Of a stretch of DNA of 6,566 nucleotides, positions 1 to 5,073 are shown piece after piece; position 1 is the first letter of the stretch; the number at the start of each line of letters is the position of its first letter. The DNA lies in contig CALQJP020000142.1 of the NCBI GenBank assembly GCA_943330925.2, positions 1 through 6,566 of the forward strand, in the 5' to 3' direction. The notes beneath the pieces were generated by a model. The model was given only the letters and a program-made list of their open reading frames with translations, searched no databases and was not told the DNA's origin. The DNA comes from Chryseobacterium gleum. Its GTDB lineage: Bacteria > Bacteroidota > Bacteroidia > Flavobacteriales_D > Sanyastnellaceae. The position numbers and the translations under genes were made by a program.

Positions 1-347
1 TCATTCGAAACGAAACAGAAACGAGCCTCGGCGTGATTCAAAATGTACTCACAGTCTTCAGGAGTCATCGTTGGGTAAATAGGCACATCCACGGCACCAA
101 TTTGCATGATAGCATTGTCCATCACATCCCATTCATGGCGATTGGCATGTGTAATGAGCGCAACCCGCTCGCCGGGCTTCACTCCCATGGCAATCAGTCC
201 TCGGCTTGCACGCTGCATTTGATCAACAAATTCGCGGGTAGAAATACTGATCCACTGACCGCCCACCTTGGAGGTCATCATTCGCTCAAGCGGATACCGT
301 TCCAATTGGTAGTAGGCAAAATCAAACAGTCGCTTCGGTGAAATCAT
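1..347 (-). CDS. AMP-forming long-chain acyl-CoA synthetase, N-terminal part (cut by window edge)
   Basis: The visible 115 residues are the N-terminus of an AMP-dependent synthetase/ligase, most like the long-chain fatty acid-CoA ligases (FadD15/FAA1 type). Such enzymes activate a fatty acid with ATP to an acyl-adenylate and then transfer it to coenzyme A, at or near the inner membrane. Seen directly: the opening segment 'FDFAYYQLERYPL', a 'W..IS..EF' strand-helix turn near residues 32-40, the 'GLIAMGVKPGERVALI' segment (50-65), 'EWDVMDNAIMQIGAVDVPIYPT' in the region of residues 72-93, and 'YILNHAEARF' (101-110). All are typical of the first alpha/beta subdomain. The ATP-binding P-loop and catalytic motifs lie beyond the left edge, so activity cannot be judged. 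The full protein would be about 590 residues, so roughly a fifth is present. The ATG at 345-347 gives the expected N-terminus. It is divergent from the hydroxyacyl-CoA dehydrogenase gene, which suits a shared acyl-CoA role. Substrate chain length is not known. Confidence 0.88.
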   Translation of the reverse strand, partial: MISPKRLFDFAYYQLERYPLERMMTSKVGGQWISISTREFVDQMQRASRGLIAMGVKPGERVALITHANRHEWDVMDNAIMQIGAVDVPIYPTMTPEDCEYILNHAEARFCFVSN

Positions 348-385
348 AAGGCTTTCGTTTTGGGTAAAATTATTGAAGGCTCCGC

Positions 386-417
386 GAAAAATAGCCGCTT
401 CCTGCAAATTCAGTCAA
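386..417 (-). promoter_or_regulatory. Candidate promoter for the acyl-CoA synthetase gene
   Basis: On the minus strand a TTG (417-415) lies 21 bp upstream of TATTTTTC (393-386). This matches five of the six fixed positions of the Bacteroidota -7 consensus TAnnTTTG, with a spacing inside the range reported for Flavobacterium promoters. It would give a leader of roughly 30-35 bases before the ATG at 347. It overlaps the left arm of the inverted repeat. The assignment rests on the motif only. Confidence 0.4.
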
Positions 418-423
418 TCGTCC

Positions 424-431
424 TATTTTCG
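424..431 (+). promoter_or_regulatory. Candidate -7 box for the hydroxyacyl-CoA dehydrogenase gene
   Basis: TATTTTCG matches five of the six fixed positions of TAnnTTTG and ends 17 bases before the ATG at 449. Transcription would start about 10-14 bases before the start codon. No TTG -33 element is present at the usual spacing, so the call is tentative. It lies within the right arm of the inverted repeat. Confidence 0.33.
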
Positions 432-448
432 CGGTCAAATTACGAGCT

Positions 449-1339
449 ATGAAAAAAATCGCGGTTGTTGGTGCAGGTCAAATGGGCAATGGAATTGCAC
501 ACGTTTTTGCACAAAACGGTTTTCCGGTTAACCTCATCGATGTGAAGCAAGAGGCATTGGATAAAGCATTGGCCACCATCAGCAAAAACCTGGATCGTCA
601 GGTTGCCAAAGGAACACTAACCGAAGAATTAAAAGCCTCAACGCTGGCTAATATTATTCTTTGTACCGACATGGCTTCTGCTTGCTCCGACCGTGATTTA
701 ATTGTGGAGGCCGCAACCGAAAACGTCGAATTAAAACTTAAGATTTTCGGTCAGCTCGACTCGTTTGCTCCGGCTCATTGCGTTTTGGCTAGCAATACAT
801 CATCGATTTCCATTACTCAAATTGCAGCGGCCACTAAGCGGCCTCAGCTGGTTATAGGAATGCACTTCATGAATCCCGTTCCAGTAATGAAGCTGGTAGA
901 AGTTATTCGTGGATACTCAACCACCGATGAAGTAACAAAGCAGGTAATTGAACTCTCATCCTCTATCGGAAAAATACCGGTTGCTGTAAACGACTATCCC
1001 GGGTTTGTTGCCAATAAGATACTCATGCCAATGATCAACGAAGCGATATGCACGTTGTATGAAGGCACAGCGGGCGTTGAAGAAATTGACACCATCATGA
1101 AACTCGGAATGGCGCATCCCATGGGGCCACTACGCTTGGCCGACTTCATCGGTCTCGACACCTGCCTTTCCATATTGCGTGTGCTTCACGACGGATTCGG
1201 CAACCCGAAATACGCTCCATGTCCATTGCTGGTAAACATGGTAACTGCCGGAAAATTGGGCGATAAAAAAGGAGAAGGTTTTTACAACTACGCCGATCCC
1301 AAAAACCCTGTTGTATCAGCGTCGTTCAGAAAATCCTAA
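449..1339 (+). CDS. hbd: 3-hydroxyacyl-CoA (3-hydroxybutyryl-CoA) dehydrogenase
   Basis: This 296-residue protein is a full-length member of the short 3-hydroxyacyl-CoA dehydrogenase family (Hbd/PaaH/SCHAD). It interconverts (S)-3-hydroxyacyl-CoA and 3-oxoacyl-CoA with NAD(P) in the cytoplasm. The N-terminal Rossmann domain (1-185) opens with GAGQMGNG (8-15), the dinucleotide-binding loop, and Asp31 ends the second strand. The active-site residues can be matched to the human enzyme: Ser118 in ASNTSS (114-119), His139 in HFMNPVP (139-145), Glu151 in LVEVIRG, and Asn189 in FVANK. The C-terminal helical dimerisation domain carries 'GMAHPMGPLRLADFIGLD' (220-237) and ends with the family's 'KKGEGFYNY'. 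No residue needed for activity is missing. The ATG at 449 gives the standard start with the first strand at residues 3-7; there is no strong Shine-Dalgarno sequence, as is usual in Bacteroidota. Use in beta-oxidation, butyryl-CoA or phenylacetate routes cannot be told apart here, but the divergent acyl-CoA synthetase favours fatty acid metabolism. Confidence 0.95.
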   Translation: MKKIAVVGAGQMGNGIAHVFAQNGFPVNLIDVKQEALDKALATISKNLDRQVAKGTLTEELKASTLANIILCTDMASACSDRDLIVEAATENVELKLKIFGQLDSFAPAHCVLASNTSSISITQIAAATKRPQLVIGMHFMNPVPVMKLVEVIRGYSTTDEVTKQVIELSSSIGKIPVAVNDYPGFVANKILMPMINEAICTLYEGTAGVEEIDTIMKLGMAHPMGPLRLADFIGLDTCLSILRVLHDGFGNPKYAPCPLLVNMVTAGKLGDKKGEGFYNYADPKNPVVSASFRKS

Positions 1340-1343
1340 ACGA

Positions 1344-1766
1344 TTACTCTGCGATCTCTTCCCCGGTTTGAGGCTCTTCGAAGTCGAGCATATCCTTGGC
1401 CTGTAGAATATTGTACCAGGTAAGAAGCTTACGGATGTCGGATTCGTATACTCGTTCCTCATCATAATCCGGAAGAATTTTCTTCATTGCATCTCTCAAC
1501 TCCTTGCCATCACTTTTCGGATCGGGTGCAGGGCCTCCATCAAATGCAGCCTTGGCTTTGAGAAATATCTCACGAAGCGGAACATCCGCCTCATAGGTAA
1601 ACATGGTAATGTCGCCAAGAGCACTTACTTTTTGAGTAGGATGAACAGGCATGCGCTTGCCATCAACCAACGACTCAACGATAATAGTGGCGCGACCACC
1701 TGTAATGAGCTTAAATATGCCAGGCTTTCCTGCAACGGAAAGAACTTTTTCCAACTCAGTCTTCAT
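1344..1766 (-). CDS. DUF5606 domain protein, function unknown
   Basis: This 140-residue soluble protein has no signal peptide or membrane segment. I recognise it as the DUF5606 family of Bacteroidota, whose function is unknown. Features seen: 'SVAGKPGIFKLI' (10-21) and 'ESLVDGKRMPV' (31-41), which look like the strands of a small beta-barrel, then 'VSALGDITMFTY' (47-58) and 'PLREIFLKAK' (63-72). A Gly/Pro/Asp-rich linker (77-88) follows, then a helical C-terminal part with 'DYDEERVY' (100-107) and 'DIRKLLTWYNIL' (110-121). The last 14 residues are acidic. The ATG at 1764-1766 puts the conserved first strand eight residues in. It ends only 4 bp from the stop of the dehydrogenase gene, facing it, with no room for a separate terminator. 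The HsdR-N-like gene lies 85 bp upstream on the same strand, so the two may be co-transcribed. No biochemical role is proposed. Confidence 0.85.
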   Translation of the reverse strand: MKTELEKVLSVAGKPGIFKLITGGRATIIVESLVDGKRMPVHPTQKVSALGDITMFTYEADVPLREIFLKAKAAFDGGPAPDPKSDGKELRDAMKKILPDYDEERVYESDIRKLLTWYNILQAKDMLDFEEPQTGEEIAE

Positions 1767-1788
1767 AGAAGCAATAAAAATTTGGCGG

Positions 1789-1796
1789 CAAATATC
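1789..1796 (-). promoter_or_regulatory. Candidate -7 box for the DUF5606 gene
   Basis: Read on the minus strand this is GATATTTG, one mismatch from TAnnTTTG, ending 22 bases before the ATG at 1766. A -33 TTG is not evident at the expected distance. If it is real, DUF5606 has its own promoter in the 85-bp gap as well as any read-through from the upstream HsdR-N gene. Confidence 0.28.
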
Positions 1797-1851
1797 GTAG
1801 AACTAGAAGTTAATTGCATCGGCACGCTCGGTTTGTGTATAAAACCCAAAC

Positions 1852-2298
1852 CTATCGAACACCGAAGGGCACATCGATCAGCCATTGCAGCTCCGTTTGC
1901 GATGAGAGATAATGACAGCATGAGGTGTGAAGTCCATTGGTAATAAGCAAATATTCAGCCCCCAGGGATCGATTGTATAGAGCAGCTTGGTCGAGAACCG
2001 CCTGATTGATGCTCACCTCCGGGGCCTTGCATTCGGCCACAAGCACCGGCTTCATTTCGGAATTGCGTATAACCACATCTGCTCTGCGGGTTAGGCCGTT
2101 GTAGCGCAGGGTCTTTTCAACTTCCATGAGTCCTTCGGGCCAACCGCGGTGATCGCGCAAGAAATGAATGAGGTGCTGCCGCACCCACTCCTCCGGTGTG
2201 AGAGCAACCCACTTTTTCCGCACCACATCCCAAACCTGATAGGCATCATTCGCAGAGCGCAAACGCAAATCGGGCTGAGGAAAATGAAGCTTCTGCAT
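1852..2298 (-). CDS. Free-standing HsdR N-terminal-like PD-(D/E)xK protein
   Basis: This 148-residue protein matches the type I restriction enzyme R-subunit N-terminal family (HSDR_N_2), but it stands alone without the helicase part. Residues 36-48 'PEEWVRQHLIHFL' form the usual leading helix. The nuclease-fold signature follows: Glu61 in VEKTL, Asp74 in 'RRADVVI' (71-77), the Glu89-Cys-Lys91 triad element in 'VLVAECKAP' (85-93), and Gln99 in 'INQAVLDQAALYN'. The Asp, Glu-x-Lys and Gln are all present, so metal-dependent nuclease activity is possible, but this is an inference. The 'YLLITNG' strand (116-122) closes the domain. No hsdM or hsdS is nearby, so it is unlikely to be part of a restriction system. 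Family members are often seen near holA in Bacteroidota, as here, which hints at a DNA-maintenance role. The ATG at 2296-2298 gives the usual short lead-in. It is divergent from the AMP nucleosidase gene. Confidence 0.85.
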   Translation of the reverse strand: MQKLHFPQPDLRLRSANDAYQVWDVVRKKWVALTPEEWVRQHLIHFLRDHRGWPEGLMEVEKTLRYNGLTRRADVVIRNSEMKPVLVAECKAPEVSINQAVLDQAALYNRSLGAEYLLITNGLHTSCCHYLSSQTELQWLIDVPFGVR

Positions 2299-2307
2299 GT
2301 TTCGGTT

Positions 2308-2315
2308 TACATTTG
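2308..2315 (+). promoter_or_regulatory. -7 box (TAnnTTTG) for AMP nucleosidase
   Basis: TACATTTG is an exact match to the Bacteroidota -7 consensus. It lies in the divergent gap, 47 bases before the chosen ATG at 2363, which would give a leader of about 40 bases. No clear TTG is seen at the -33 position. The box lies upstream of the possible TTG start at 2330, so it does not by itself exclude that start. Confidence 0.5.
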
Positions 2316-2362
2316 AGCGATGAAGTAAATTGCTTCAGCAAAGAAACAAAGAACACCGCAAG

Positions 2363-3136
2363 ATGGAATCGAAAGAAGAAATCGTGAAGAATTGGTTGCC
2401 GCGATATACCGGCGCCACACTCGAACAGTTTGGAAGCTATATACTGCTCACAAACTTCGATGGCTATCTGCAAAAATTCGCGGAATGGCACAACGTTGAA
2501 ATTATCGGTAAGGGCAAAGCGATGCCAATGGCTACAGCGGATGACATAACCATGATTAACTTCAGCATGGGCAGCGCTAATGCGGCTACTATCATGGATC
2601 TACTCAGTGCCATCATGCCTAAAGCCGTTCTGTTTCTGGGTAAATGCGGCGGTTTAAAAAAGAAAAACCAGCTCGGCGATTTTGTACTACCCATTGCTGC
2701 CATTCGCGGTGAGGGAACGAGCAACGACTATTTCCCCGCCGAAGTACCTGCCATGCCTGCCTTTACATTGCAGCGCGCTGTGTCATCTACCATCCGCGAC
2801 TTTGGCCTCGATTACTGGACAGGCACTGTATACACCACAAACAGAAGAGTTTGGGAGCACGACTTGCAATTCAAAGAATATCTGCGTCAAATTCGAGCCA
2901 TGGCTATCGACATGGAAACAGCAACACTTTTTACGGTGGGGTTCGCCAATAAAATTCCAACCGGTGCATTGCTGTTGGTAAGCGATCAGCCCATGATTCC
3001 GCAAGGAGTTAAAACCAGCGAAAGCGATCAGAAGATTACCAGCAACTTTGTCGAAAAACACATCCAGGTGGGCATTGCTGCGTTGAAAGAAATTCGTGAT
3101 GACGGTCAATCGGTTCGCCATCTGCGTTGGGACTAA
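2363..3136 (+). CDS. amn: AMP nucleosidase
   Basis: This 257-residue protein belongs to the purine/uridine phosphorylase (PNP_UDP_1) superfamily and is the short AMP nucleosidase typical of Bacteroidota. It would hydrolyse AMP to adenine and ribose 5-phosphate in the cytoplasm, adjusting adenylate levels and purine salvage. Seen in the sequence: 'NWLPRYTG' (10-17) and 'YILLTNF' (26-32) at the N-terminus, 'FSMGSANAAT' (67-76), 'FLGKCGGL' (91-98) in the phosphate-binding region, 'IRGEGTSNDYFP' (114-125), 'AIDMETATLF' (181-190) with the ribose-contacting Met-Glu pair, and 'LLLVSDQP' (203-210) whose Asp208 is the likely catalytic acid. It lacks the extra N-terminal domain of the roughly 480-residue E. 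coli Amn. An in-frame TTG at 2330 would add 11 residues (first MLQQRNKEHRK), but homologues start close to 'M-x-x-KEEIV', so the ATG at 2363 is chosen. The gene lies 30 bp upstream of holA on the same strand. Confidence 0.9.
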   Translation: MESKEEIVKNWLPRYTGATLEQFGSYILLTNFDGYLQKFAEWHNVEIIGKGKAMPMATADDITMINFSMGSANAATIMDLLSAIMPKAVLFLGKCGGLKKKNQLGDFVLPIAAIRGEGTSNDYFPAEVPAMPAFTLQRAVSSTIRDFGLDYWTGTVYTTNRRVWEHDLQFKEYLRQIRAMAIDMETATLFTVGFANKIPTGALLLVSDQPMIPQGVKTSESDQKITSNFVEKHIQVGIAALKEIRDDGQSVRHLRWD

Positions 3137-3145
3137 TCTCTAAAC

Positions 3146-3153
3146 TTACTTTG
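3146..3153 (+). promoter_or_regulatory. Candidate promoter for holA in the 30-bp gap
   Basis: TTACTTTG differs at one fixed position from TAnnTTTG, and a TTG at 3127-3129 lies 16 bp upstream, slightly closer than usual. The box ends 13 bases before the holA ATG, giving a very short leader. holA could therefore be transcribed from here as well as by read-through from the AMP nucleosidase gene. Confidence 0.35.
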
Positions 3154-3166
3154 GCGACAACCCTGC

Positions 3167-4195
3167 ATGGAACATCTACGCATCATTCGCGACATAGAAC
3201 TTAAAAACTTCAAGCCCATCTATTTCCTGATGGGTGAAGAACCATACTTCATTGATGTAGTAACCGAATACATCGAGAGCCATGTGCTCGATGAAGCCAG
3301 CAAGGCATTCGGACAAACCATTGTTTATGGCCGCGACGTTTCAATGGAGCAAGTAATTTCATTGTCAAAGAGCTTTCCCATGATGGGCGACAAGCAAGTT
3401 GTTATTGTGAAGGAAGCGCAAGACATGAAAGAATGGAAGAGTCGAAAAAAAGAAGACGACGATGAAGACATGAAACATCTGCTGCATTACCTGCAGCAAC
3501 CCACGCCTTCCACATTACTTGTATTCAACTATAAAAACAAAACGCTCGACAAGCGAAAGAAGGTATACAAGCAGCTTGAAAAACAAGGTGTCGTATTCGA
3601 TTCGCAAAAAATAAAAGACTATAAACTTCCGGAGTGGATAGAGAACTACGTAAAGTCACGGGGGTTCAAGATTAACAGCGGTGCGGCACAATTGCTAGCA
3701 GAATACCTCGGTACCGACCTCAGTAAAGTAGTCAATGCAGTAAACAAACTTGCTATCATTCTACCTTCCGGCAGTGAAATCAATGGTCAGCATATTGAGC
3801 AAAACATCGGCATCAGTAAGGACTATAATGTTTGGGAATTGCAAAAAGCCCTTGGCCAAAAAGATGTGATGAAAGCGAACCGCATCATTCAATATTTCGA
3901 GGCCAACCCCAAATCAAATCCCATTCAAATGGTGTTGCCATCGCTGTATAACTACTTCGCAAAACTCGCTGCTTACATTTCCATTCCCGACAAGCGCAAT
4001 GCCGCGTCAGAGCTAGGCATGACTACCTGGGCGCTCAATGATTACAAAGAAGCATCATCCAAATTCACCGCGTCAAAAGTGGAGCGCATCATTGGATACA
4101 TCCGCGATACTGACAAAAAATCGAAAGGTGTCAACAACGCATCAGCTGATGATGGCGATTTGATGAAGGAGCTTGTATTCAAAATACTGCATTAG
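3167..4195 (+). CDS. holA: DNA polymerase III delta subunit (clamp loader)
   Basis: This 342-residue protein is the delta subunit of the DNA polymerase III clamp loader. It opens the beta sliding clamp so that the clamp can be placed on primed DNA at the replication fork. The family signature is clear: 'PIYFLMGEEPYFID' (17-30), where the nucleotide-binding P-loop of true AAA+ ATPases is replaced, 'FGQTIVYGRD' (48-57), 'SFPMMGDKQVVIVKEAQ' (69-85), which includes the clamp-contacting helix region, and 'LLVFNYKNKTLDKRKK' (117-132). The middle part has 'LGTDLSKVVNAVNKLAI' (181-197) and 'IGISKDYNVWEL' (214-225), and the C-terminal collar domain begins near residue 226 and runs to 'LMKELVFKILH'. 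A strongly charged Lys/Asp/Glu stretch at 89-103 is a lineage-specific loop. Length is normal (E. coli HolA is 343). The ATG at 3167 is the only start that fits. The 3' end overlaps the stop of the opposing MOSC gene by 17 bp. Confidence 0.92.
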   Translation: MEHLRIIRDIELKNFKPIYFLMGEEPYFIDVVTEYIESHVLDEASKAFGQTIVYGRDVSMEQVISLSKSFPMMGDKQVVIVKEAQDMKEWKSRKKEDDDEDMKHLLHYLQQPTPSTLLVFNYKNKTLDKRKKVYKQLEKQGVVFDSQKIKDYKLPEWIENYVKSRGFKINSGAAQLLAEYLGTDLSKVVNAVNKLAIILPSGSEINGQHIEQNIGISKDYNVWELQKALGQKDVMKANRIIQYFEANPKSNPIQMVLPSLYNYFAKLAAYISIPDKRNAASELGMTTWALNDYKEASSKFTASKVERIIGYIRDTDKKSKGVNNASADDGDLMKELVFKILH

Positions 4196-5012
4196 AAGGA
4201 TATCCCGCTCGCACAACGCTGACGGTGTCTCCAACTCGCACCATGCCCTTTCCGGCAATGACATTTTGGCCAAACATGACCTTGTTCTTCATGGATCGAT
4301 ACTGTGCCAATGTCCGCAAAGGCTCCTTACCACCCAATCCATTCTGCTGATTGATGGTCGTCATCACGCAACGCGAACACAATTTCACTCCGCGGCATTC
4401 CACTTCGCCTATTCTGAATTCAGCCCAGGCATCTTCTGCATGCGGTTCTTGAGTGGCCACCACGATGTTCGGCCTGAAACGGTCCCAACCAATTTCGGAT
4501 TCATCGATCTTTTGCAATCGAGTATTCAATTCGTCGAGCGATGCCGAGCCAATTACAAGAAGTGGGTATGCATCGGAGAACGAGGTAAGTATTCCTTCAC
4601 CCGCATAAGCTGCGTCGACCGGTCTATGCGACGATTGAGGCATGTACACCAATCGACAAGGCATATCCAGGGAAGTGCTGAAAAAGTCGCTAATCGCATC
4701 GGGAGCTTCAATAGAATCCACCTGATCGGCCCAAACGCCCGCTGAAACCGTCTTACCCTGCATAAGTGCCCTCGGTACGTGCACGACATCACCGCTGTGC
4801 GAACGAATCTCGTATCCGCTTCCGATAGAGCTCACTTTGAACAAACAGAGCTTCGGCCATTCGCGTTGAGAAATAAAACGACCTTGGCTATCCACCAGCA
4901 TCCACCTGCGGTCACCCTGTGCTCCGCGATCATCAAGCATCAATTCATCACACGCAATTCCAGCAAGTGATTTGATGGGATAGGTGAATAAATGGCGAAT
5001 GAAAGGCGTCAT
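4179..5012 (-). CDS. MOSC domain protein (YcbX/mARC-like)
   Basis: This 277-residue soluble protein has the two-domain layout of the MOSC family. The N-terminal beta-barrel (MOSC_N, about 1-120) has 'LFTYPIKSLAGI' (8-19) and 'GAQGDRRWMLVD' (30-41). The C-terminal MOSC domain has 'RFRPNIVV' (178-185), 'LCSRCVMTTIN' (211-221) and 'MFGQNVIAG' (246-254). Cys215, in RC-x-x-TT, corresponds to the cysteine that coordinates molybdenum in mARC enzymes. Relatives reduce N-hydroxylated compounds using the molybdenum cofactor and take electrons from a reductase. E. coli YcbX has a C-terminal 2Fe-2S ferredoxin domain for this; here the protein stops at 'VGDTVSVVRAGYPSNAVF' without one, so a separate electron donor would be needed. 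The substrate is unknown. The ATG at 5010-5012 gives the standard 'FTYPIKS' lead-in. It is divergent from hemE across 61 bp, and convergent with holA. Confidence 0.88.
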   Translation of the reverse strand: MTPFIRHLFTYPIKSLAGIACDELMLDDRGAQGDRRWMLVDSQGRFISQREWPKLCLFKVSSIGSGYEIRSHSGDVVHVPRALMQGKTVSAGVWADQVDSIEAPDAISDFFSTSLDMPCRLVYMPQSSHRPVDAAYAGEGILTSFSDAYPLLVIGSASLDELNTRLQKIDESEIGWDRFRPNIVVATQEPHAEDAWAEFRIGEVECRGVKLCSRCVMTTINQQNGLGGKEPLRTLAQYRSMKNKVMFGQNVIAGKGMVRVGDTVSVVRAGYPSNAVF

Positions 5013-5020
5013 AAGAATGT

Positions 5021-5028
5021 CAAATCAA
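5021..5028 (-). promoter_or_regulatory. Candidate -7 box for the MOSC gene
   Basis: On the minus strand this is TTGATTTG, one mismatch from TAnnTTTG, ending 8 bases before the ATG at 5012. Transcription would begin only a few bases before the start codon. No -33 TTG is seen at normal spacing. Confidence 0.28.
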
Positions 5029-5059
5029 CGCCCGAAGGTAAGCAGCCCCTTATCACCTG

Positions 5060-5067
5060 TACATTTG
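5060..5067 (+). promoter_or_regulatory. -7 box (TAnnTTTG) immediately before hemE
   Basis: TACATTTG matches the Bacteroidota -7 consensus exactly and ends 6 bases before the ATG at 5074. Transcription would start at or within a few bases of that ATG, leaving almost no leader. This supports 5074 as the true start over the upstream in-frame GTG at 4984 and ATG at 5017. A -33 TTG is not evident. Confidence 0.5.
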
Positions 5068-5073
5068 CACCGC

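Larger units (their letters stand above)
382..434. repeat. Imperfect inverted repeat between divergent acyl-CoA genes
   Basis: The left arm CCGCGAAAAATAG (382-394) and the right arm CTATTTTCGCGG (423-434) are reverse complements apart from one extra A in the left arm. They are separated by 28 bp. The pair sits wholly inside the 101-bp gap between two divergent genes. Each arm, read towards its own gene, contains a TATTTT(T)CG sequence that resembles the Bacteroidota -7 box. The symmetry may therefore mark two mirrored promoters, two binding sites for one regulator, or both. It is unlikely to be a terminator, because no gene ends here. Confidence 0.6.

Noticed and set aside
33..341. A plus-strand 102-residue reading frame opposite the acyl-CoA synthetase
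   Set aside because: It lies wholly antisense to a clearly recognisable ligase N-terminus, and its translation resembles no family.
1830..1852. Short inverted repeat GGTTTG...CAAACC just after the HsdR-N stop codon, as a terminator
   Set aside because: The stem is only 6 bp with an 11-base loop, is A/T-rich, and has no run of T after it on the minus strand.
1852..2298. A type I restriction-modification locus
   Set aside because: Only the HsdR N-terminal domain is present; there is no helicase part, methylase or specificity subunit in the window.
2330..2362. TTG start extending AMP nucleosidase by 11 residues
   Set aside because: The family N-terminus aligns with the ATG at 2363, and the added residues are not family-like.
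2783..3121. A minus-strand 112-residue reading frame inside the AMP nucleosidase gene
   Set aside because: It is antisense to conserved nucleosidase motifs, with no start signal or recognisable domain.
4173..4745. A plus-strand 190-residue reading frame opposite the MOSC gene
   Set aside because: The minus strand encodes a full, motif-complete MOSC protein; the plus-strand product looks like the random composition of a shadow frame.
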